From: Trichomonas vaginalis G3 | Taxonomy: Eukaryota; Parabasalia; Trichomonadida; Trichomonadidae | Length of the DNA stretch: 64,000 nt | Reading direction: 5' to 3' | Assembly (NCBI RefSeq): GCF_026262505.1 | Contig: NW_026529175.1 | Location: forward strand, 50,972 to 114,971 | In this document: piece after piece, positions 59,187-64,000 of the stretch | Position numbering within the stretch: position 1 is the first letter of the stretch | Layout of the letters: each line of letters starts with the position of its first letter | Notes under the pieces: generated by a model | The model's input: only the letters and a program-made list of their open reading frames with translations | Databases searched by the model: none | Told to the model about the DNA's origin: nothing | Position numbers and translations under genes: made by a program

Positions 59187-59560
59187 CCTGAACTGTTGTC
59201 AAAATGTCATGTTGTCTCATTTTTTCAGAGAAGTTAAATGACCTGGTAGCACATGGTAACATGGTAGCACCTTCAGTTCTTTAAAAATAATTCATAACTA
59301 CCTTCCTCCTGAACTGTTGTCAAAATGTCATGTTGTCACATTTTTTCAGAGAAGTTAAATGACCTGGTAGCACATGGTAACATGGTAGCACCTTCAGTTC
59401 TTTAAAAATAATTCATAACTACCTTCCTCCTGAACTGTTGTCAAAATGTCATGTTGTCACATTTTTTCAGAGAAGTTAAATGACCTGGTAGCACATGGTA
59501 ACATGGTAGCACCTTCAGTTCTTTAAAAATAATTCATAACTACCTTCCTCCTGAACTGTT
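59187..59560 (-). repeat. 121-bp tandem repeats right of the primase-helicase region, 3 copies
   Basis: CCTGAACTGTTGTC occurs at 59187, 59308 and 59429, with the start of a fourth at 59550: exactly 121 bp each. The unit is the reverse complement of that at 56281-56402. Confidence 0.92.
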
Positions 59561-59605
59561 TGCTCTTTTGGAGCTCCTAAAGTTTGTTTCACAAACATTG
59601 AGCGT

Positions 59606-60040
59606 TCATTGAACTCTATACCATGCGAATACAGTCATAAATGGTGGCATGTAATCTTTACTTTGTCCCGTTGTTTGTGTATATCCTGAAACGCGATGTG
59701 TATGGTTTCCTTCTCCCTGAGTGTCACTCCAGTAACAATTTATGGCAAATTTAACATCATCTTTAACATCATATCCTTTACCTTTTGTCATTCCTGACCA
59801 ATCCCAATATCTATGCTTATGCCAACCTGCTTGAGATGTGCTTAAATCTATGTAGTGACTGTGTGCAGGTAAATTTTCACCCGTAATTGTTTTACTTCCC
59901 CCTGTTTCCTTTGAAGAGTTTGCACAATACAAAAACCTGTCGACTATTTGTTCCCATGCACCAACACCAAACATTGCTTGAGGACCTCTCACATCCATAG
60001 ATGTATAAATAGAACCTACTGGGTTCATTAAATCAAACAT
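59606..60040 (-). CDS. Phage-type fibre tip domain (Polinton part)
   Basis: 144 residues from an ATG giving MFDLMNPVGSIYTSMDVRGP. PVGSIY, then FGVGAWEQIVDRFLYC, GG-KTITGENLPAHSH, paired His motifs (GWHKHRYWDW, GNHTHRVSG) and the closing MPPFMTVFAWYRV form the well-known distal receptor-binding domain of phage tail fibres and related fibres, where His pairs can bind metal along a trimer axis. In those proteins it sits at the C-terminus of a longer fibre. Here the repeat-rich shaft gene lies just upstream on the same strand. It probably mediates attachment of a particle to its host; this is inferred from the family. Its presence in a eukaryotic Polinton-like element is unusual. Confidence 0.75.
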   Translation of the reverse strand: MFDLMNPVGSIYTSMDVRGPQAMFGVGAWEQIVDRFLYCANSSKETGGSKTITGENLPAHSHYIDLSTSQAGWHKHRYWDWSGMTKGKGYDVKDDVKFAINCYWSDTQGEGNHTHRVSGYTQTTGQSKDYMPPFMTVFAWYRVQ

Positions 60041-60124
60041 ATGAGATATTATAGGATTGTCTCTTTTGAACTTAAAATATAGTGTAACTATTTCGGGTTT
60101 CTTCTGGTTTGTGTCAGAATATTT

Positions 60125-61423
60125 TTATAATATAATCTTATGTTTCAGGGTATGTAAAATCTTGACTATAATATTTATTTTGTCATCTTCATAATAGTAT
60201 ACTATTCTCGTTTTTTCTATTGCATTATATCTTTTATATCTATAATAATCTAAATATAATGTTTGCTTTTTTGGGTCTACATGTGCGTCAACACCATAGT
60301 CATAATAATACGGTGCTGGAGCTACGTTAGACAATGTCATATCCGTCATTTCATAAACTCTTAAATATTTCTTTTGTTCGTCTCCATATAAGTTTAAGTA
60401 GCAGTTGTTGTCTAATGGAACTTTAACTTGTGTGCCATTATTCTTTATATAGCCTACATACATTTCATTGTTATTTTTCGGAATGAGTTTATACCGTATA
60501 CCATTTCTTAAGGACTGTACAAACTCCCATCTAAAATATTTGTTTTCTTCATTGACAGAAAAGTCGCCAACAATAGTTTCAATATTTTTTGTTCCAACTA
60601 AACTTTGGTATATTTCGTTAACATATTCCTTATCTGCCTTCTTTGCTAACTCATCGTTAACATATTCCTTATCTGCTTTCTTTGCTAACTCATCGTTAAC
60701 ATATTCCTTATCTGCCTTCTTTGCTAACTCATCGTTAACATATTCCTTATCTGCTTTCTTCCCTAACTCATCGTTAACATATTCCTTATCTGCTTTAAGG
60801 TCTAAACATTCTGAAACCCATCCTGTATCAGCTTTAGTTTTAAGAATCTTCGATGTCCGTTCATGATACCATTCAACCCTTTCTATAATTTCATTATCTT
60901 TTTCATTAACATATTCCTTATCTGCCTTCTTTGCTAACTCATCGTTAACATATTCCTTATCTGCTTTCTTTGCTAACTCATCGTTAACATATTCCTTATC
61001 TGCCTTCTTTGCTAACTCATCGTTAACAAATGATATATCTGCTTTCTTTGCTAACTCATCGTTAACATATTCCTTATCTGCTTTCTTCATTATGTCATTT
61101 AGGAAACCTTTTATGAATTCCTCATTTAAATTAAATCTTCCAATCTTCAAAACTTTAGGAAATGCATTTAATGCGTAATATCTTTGTTCTTCTGGTGGAA
61201 TTGATGTTATATCATCCGTTATTCCTTTAATTTTTGAATTCATAAATAAAATTTCTTTTATATTTGATATCACTGCACCACCTTTGCAAACGAATTCGAA
61301 ATGGTCATTTTTCAATACTATCTCCAAATCTCCATATTTCAACATTTGCGTTTGTTCTGCCGTCTTTGAATTATATGCATATATGGCGTATGTAATGGTC
61401 TGTGGTTGCTGTTGTTTAATCAT
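60125..61423 (-). CDS. Fibre shaft protein with 13-residue repeats (Polinton part)
   Basis: 432 residues. The N-terminal ~110 residues are a probable particle-anchoring domain without a recognised family. Residues ~113-272 hold ten near-identical 13-residue repeats (KADKEYVNDELAK) in two blocks of five, split by a ~40-residue spacer around ERVEWYHERTSKILKTKADT. Repeats of this type (K-ADK-YV-EL) are common in trimeric coiled-coil shafts of phage fibres and some autotransporters. Residues 273-432 form a tyrosine-rich globular end (YYYDYG, YLDYYRYKRY). The DNA repeats have a 39-bp period, so repeat number could change by slippage. The fibre tip gene follows on the same strand. Likely a virion surface spike. 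Confidence 0.75.
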   Translation of the reverse strand: MIKQQQPQTITYAIYAYNSKTAEQTQMLKYGDLEIVLKNDHFEFVCKGGAVISNIKEILFMNSKIKGITDDITSIPPEEQRYYALNAFPKVLKIGRFNLNEEFIKGFLNDIMKKADKEYVNDELAKKADISFVNDELAKKADKEYVNDELAKKADKEYVNDELAKKADKEYVNEKDNEIIERVEWYHERTSKILKTKADTGWVSECLDLKADKEYVNDELGKKADKEYVNDELAKKADKEYVNDELAKKADKEYVNDELAKKADKEYVNEIYQSLVGTKNIETIVGDFSVNEENKYFRWEFVQSLRNGIRYKLIPKNNNEMYVGYIKNNGTQVKVPLDNNCYLNLYGDEQKKYLRVYEMTDMTLSNVAPAPYYYDYGVDAHVDPKKQTLYLDYYRYKRYNAIEKTRIVYYYEDDKINIIVKILHTLKHKIIL

Positions 61424-61452
61424 TTATTACGATTTAAAAATAAATATTTAAT
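61424..61452 (-). promoter_or_regulatory. Promoter-like motif before the fibre shaft gene
   Basis: Minus strand TATTTTTAAATCGTAATAA then ATG. ATCGTAATAA is shared with the gene starting at 62,184. Confidence 0.5.
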
Positions 61453-61933
61453 CTGTTATCTCATCAGCTATTTTTTCTATTTGAAATTGCCATAATATTT
61501 CATTCATAAATTCTAAATCACAATCAAATAGGTCAGTTATTCTAAATTTAATATTTGATAAATCTTTTGAATGAAGAATAAATGAATTCCCGGATAATTG
61601 AAACGGATATGATAAAGAAAATATGTTTAAGTTGATGGATAAAATGTTTTGTATTGATGGGTAAGAGTTAGGGTCTAATGTTTGATGTGAAAATCTCATT
61701 GGGGTATTAACTTTATCACATTTGATTAAAATGAAATTAGAACCAGTGTCAGAATACAAAACATCCCCAACATCTTTTTCAAAATTTAATATCCCCAACA
61801 ATGAACGAAGACGAGGAGTACAAAATTTAATTTTCAGCGGAAATTTAATAAGGTTATTTATTTCATCAAGTTCAAAAAGTTTATCAGGTTTTGATTTAAA
61901 AATTTTCTTCATACCATACGATAAATGATTCAT
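61448..61933 (-). CDS. Unknown protein, 161 residues (Polinton part)
   Basis: Hydrophobic and beta-rich in appearance (NFILIKCDKV, INLNIFSLSYPFQLSGNSFILHS), with an N-terminal basic segment and no signal peptide. Its start overlaps the stop of the 84-residue gene by four bases (ATGA), which suggests a coupled pair. The position between fibre genes and other unknown late-type genes suggests a minor virion protein, but no family is recognised. Confidence 0.55.
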   Translation of the reverse strand: MNHLSYGMKKIFKSKPDKLFELDEINNLIKFPLKIKFCTPRLRSLLGILNFEKDVGDVLYSDTGSNFILIKCDKVNTPMRFSHQTLDPNSYPSIQNILSINLNIFSLSYPFQLSGNSFILHSKDLSNIKFRITDLFDCDLEFMNEILWQFQIEKIADEITD

Positions 61934-62184
61934 AAATAACTTAAAATCATGTTAATATCCCATTTCGTTATCACATTATTTATATACATATCATACGTTT
62001 TTAGGTCTACGACCCCGCCGCTATGCGGCTCATGGTCATCTTTAATAAATGATATATAATCTGAAGGGTCTAAAAGAATGGGATTAAATTTACCACTCAC
62101 AGAAACGAGAGTAACATTATAAATTCCGCTAACTGTTAAATTTAATTCACAGTTATTATTCGAAATAATATTGATAATTGACAT
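61930..62184 (-). CDS. Unknown protein, 84 residues (Polinton part)
   Basis: Begins MSIINIISNNNCELNLTVSG, a beta-strand pattern. A GC-rich palindromic insert (62003-62031) supplies the DHEPHSGGVVDLKTYD segment without breaking the frame. It is divergent from the gene at 62206, sharing a 21-bp promoter gap. No family is recognised. Confidence 0.55.
   Translation of the reverse strand: MSIINIISNNNCELNLTVSGIYNVTLVSVSGKFNPILLDPSDYISFIKDDHEPHSGGVVDLKTYDMYINNVITKWDINMILSYL
62003..62031 (-). repeat. GC-rich palindromic insert inside the 84-residue gene
   Basis: On the minus strand GAGCCGCATAGCGGCGGGGT then CGTAGACCT. It has the same order of pieces as 51319-51337 (GCGGCGAGGTCGTAGACC) and the same hairpin design as 59118. 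Confidence 0.65.
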
Positions 62185-62205
62185 TTTTTTATTACGATTA
62201 AAAAT
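62185..62205. promoter_or_regulatory. 21-bp shared bidirectional promoter-like gap
   Basis: The gap between divergent start codons reads TTTTTTTATTACGATTAAAAAT (last base adjoining ATG at 62206). Minus strand: TAATCGTAATAA before ATG. Both genes must start transcription within these few bases or inside each other. Confidence 0.5.
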
Positions 62206-62685
62206 ATGGTAAAGCGTTATTTTCCAGTGATAAATAAAACTAGAATAAGATTACCTCAAGAATTCATAAATTCAACGAATAAGAAATTCATTCATGTTAT
62301 AAATTTTAGTGTTTTCAGAAAATATGAGTCGATGTCATATTCATCATCAGGTTATATTTCACTTCATTCAAATTTAGTTCAATCAAACCCATATAATGAC
62401 CATTTCATAAGATTTTCAGATGGTATTAAAAATGTAATTGATAGATTAAAATATGAACAGATTGACAATATCGAATTTTTGGAATTTTGGTTTAAATATC
62501 CCGATGGAAAAAAGATTGAAGTTAAAGATAAAGCTGATACTATAACAAAAACAATTACAATGACCGATCCGGATAGTGGGGAACAAAAAGAAATAAAACA
62601 AACGATAGAAACTGGTGAAAGGTCAATTATTATCGATTATGATTCAAAGGATTATTATTCGATAATGTTAATGCTTGAATATTAA
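62206..62685 (+). CDS. Unknown protein, possible jelly-roll virion protein (Polinton part)
   Basis: 159 residues, rich in alternating hydrophobic strands. The stretch GYISLHSNLVQSNPYNDHFIRF loosely recalls the 'vhs-Lv' strand of Polinton and virophage capsid jelly-rolls (penton-type), but it is too short to be sure. A hydrophilic loop TITKTITMTDPDSGEQKE lies near residues 110-128. The stop codon overlaps that of the convergent 233-residue gene. The capsid role is only a guess. Confidence 0.5.
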   Translation: MVKRYFPVINKTRIRLPQEFINSTNKKFIHVINFSVFRKYESMSYSSSGYISLHSNLVQSNPYNDHFIRFSDGIKNVIDRLKYEQIDNIEFLEFWFKYPDGKKIEVKDKADTITKTITMTDPDSGEQKEIKQTIETGERSIIIDYDSKDYYSIMLMLEY

Positions 62686-63383
62686 ATAGCCTTAACAAAG
62701 AATTTTTCAAGTGATATTTTATATTCATCAACTATTTTATTATAAATATCATTATATGTTAAATGAAGTTCAGTTGTTGTTCCGTTCTTTGATATCTTAA
62801 TTGTGCTAATATCCTTTATAGGATTTATTTTTGCAACTGTTCCGCAGCATGAAACCTCATCATCTATGAAAAATTGAATCTTCACGTCTGAATCTTGAAC
62901 ATCACAAAGAATGGCGATAATGTGAATTAATGATTCATAAGGTAAAATAATTAAACCGGATTGGTCAATTAAATTTATTATTGAATCATAATTATCAGTT
63001 ATGATATCACGGTAAATTTTCATTAATTCAGAATTAATGTCTATTTTATATGGCGCATTGCGACTGTAATCGTAGATTCCTGGGTTCTCGATGTTTGATG
63101 AAAGAGGTGGGGGGTATGTTGGATAAGTGGGAATTTCAACAGGTTCTTTACCAGGTTCAGATAAAATGATTGGGTCTCCATTCTCACGGTTTTCTTCATT
63201 CTCCTCATTCTTCGGTAAGTCACGAGTTAATAAATTTGGTTGAGTTGCTGACCTTGTTAATTCAGGACTAACATTAACTTTAACATTTTGAATAATTCGT
63301 GATTTATCATCATTTACGTTATAACCAACCGTAATCTCTGCTTTTGCGTTAGTGTTCTTTTGACTAGTGAAACGTCTTCTCAT
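62682..63383 (-). CDS. Unknown protein, 233 residues (Polinton part)
   Basis: A basic N-terminus (MRRRFTSQKN), a disordered Glu/Asn/Pro-rich middle (residues ~55-95, including PTYPTYPPPL) and a structured C-terminal half of ~130 residues. The Pro-rich PTYP motif resembles short docking motifs of virion proteins that recruit host factors, without proof. The promoter-like motif TTTATTCGAATATAAATG precedes the start. It converges with the 159-residue gene with overlapping stops (62682-62685). Confidence 0.55.
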   Translation of the reverse strand: MRRRFTSQKNTNAKAEITVGYNVNDDKSRIIQNVKVNVSPELTRSATQPNLLTRDLPKNEENEENRENGDPIILSEPGKEPVEIPTYPTYPPPLSSNIENPGIYDYSRNAPYKIDINSELMKIYRDIITDNYDSIINLIDQSGLIILPYESLIHIIAILCDVQDSDVKIQFFIDDEVSCCGTVAKINPIKDISTIKISKNGTTTELHLTYNDIYNKIVDEYKISLEKFFVKAI

Positions 63384-63412
63384 TTATATTCGAATAAAAA
63401 AATATATTTAAA
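63384..63412 (-). promoter_or_regulatory. Promoter-like motif before the 233-residue gene
   Basis: Minus strand TTTTTTTATTCGAATATAAATG, one of the best matches to the shared motif. Confidence 0.5.
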
Positions 63413-63415
63413 CTT

Positions 63416-64000
63416 TTATTTTGCTGGAACTTTTGAATCTATTATTTCCTGTATTTGTTCATGAAGTTGATTTTTAGCATTTTCATCGAAATTAATAGAC
63501 CGAATATATTCATTAATTGCATTCTTATAATCATCTGATTTCTCAAATTTTCTTTTATCTGATTCCTTAACTAAATCATAAGTTAAACCTCGTTGCTGAT
63601 ATAATGGTTTCTTAATTAAATCTTTGAATGCTTGAGATAAAGCACCTGATGCAATTCTTGCTACTATAATTGGTTGGAATTGCTGTTTAAGTTCATCTTT
63701 ATTCTTTAACATTTGCGAAAACTGGATCGAATAAAGCAACTTTAAAGAATTTCTTAGCTGGAATTTCAGGTCTTAAATTTGCATATTGACCATCAAACTG
63801 GTTAGAATATCGTGGTAATCCATCCGGCCCTCTTCAATAGCATTTAATTCTTCATTGAAGTAAGAATATGGATTATGACGGTATGAATTAATTGGACCAT
63901 TTTCACCTTCTCCATGTATTGTTTAACAGCTTTTCCATTTTCATCAAATTGCATAGGATAATGTTCATTATATGCTTTACGTTAGATAATTCAAATCTCT
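63416..64000 (-). pseudogene. Remains of a virion-type gene, running off the window
   Basis: A minus-strand open stretch at 63416-63739 encodes a helical, charged segment (QPIIVARIASGALSQAFKDL). It lacks an ATG at its 5' limit, so it is the end of a longer gene. Sequence from 63740 to the window edge keeps a coding look on the minus strand but is broken. Family unknown; a structural protein is plausible from the neighbourhood. Confidence 0.4.

Larger units (their letters stand above)
48376..64000. mobile_element. Polinton/Maverick-like element (fossil), right end outside the window
   Basis: Recognisable parts in order: small-ORF region, acidic protein, protein-primed family B DNA polymerase, rve integrase, small proteins, primase-helicase region, fibre tip and shaft (minus strand), then a block of probable virion genes. 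Polymerase plus rve integrase defines Polintons; a primase with superfamily 3 helicase recalls virophages and polinton-like viruses. No major capsid protein was recognised; it may lie beyond 64,000. The left terminus is uncertain and may have been altered by the adjoining foldback unit. Polymerase and integrase look whole. The element is broken overall, with roughly eight to ten breaks in the part seen. Largely open long genes suggest a fairly recent origin. Confidence 0.8.

Noticed and set aside
60468-60866. 132-residue plus-strand frame across the fibre repeats
   Set aside because: Antisense reading of the 39-bp coding repeats (repeated LTYSLSAFFANSS); not a separate gene.

Overview
This is very AT-rich eukaryotic DNA made almost entirely of mobile elements. 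No rRNA, tRNA or ordinary host gene was seen. Its Mutator-like transposons, Polinton/Maverick-type element, intron-less genes and start codons almost directly after T-rich tracts fit a unicellular eukaryote. A parabasalid such as Trichomonas is my best guess, but nothing here proves the host.

Bases 1 to about 48,375 are a nested array. Four palindromic 'foldback' units (4424-11240, 14942-25570, 29284-38577, 42287-48375, plus the tail of a fifth at 1-712) are separated by three and a fraction near-identical 3.7-kb spacers (713-4423, 11241-14941, 25571-29283, 38578-42286). Each unit is arm - 352-bp centre - inverted arm. Each arm holds a DD35E integrase-like transposase gene reading away from the centre, then a tandem array of 121-bp repeats, then about 580 bp of outer sequence. 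Left arms always carry five 121-bp copies. Right arms carry 11, 23, 12 and 5. Units 2 and 3 also carry the same 2.34-kb MULE at the same site, with a 9-bp target duplication. The 3.7-kb spacers hold clusters of large palindromes drawn from four families that keep one cyclic order.

From about 48,376 to the window end lies part of a Polinton/Maverick-like element. Its parts are a small-ORF region, an acidic protein, a protein-primed family B DNA polymerase with an HNH-like insert, an rve integrase, small proteins, a broken primase-helicase region flanked by inverted tandem repeats, a fibre shaft with 13-residue repeats, a phage-type fibre tip, and a block of unrecognised, probably virion-related genes. 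Polymerase and integrase look whole. The element as seen is a fossil with roughly eight to ten breaks, and its right end lies outside the window. Many genes share a promoter-like motif just before the ATG, and small GC-rich palindromic inserts are scattered through it.

The most unusual points are the foldback array, the exact 121-bp period shared by unrelated tandem repeats in the foldback unit, the MULE and the Polinton, the cyclic palindrome clusters, and the phage-type fibre module in a eukaryotic Polinton-like element.
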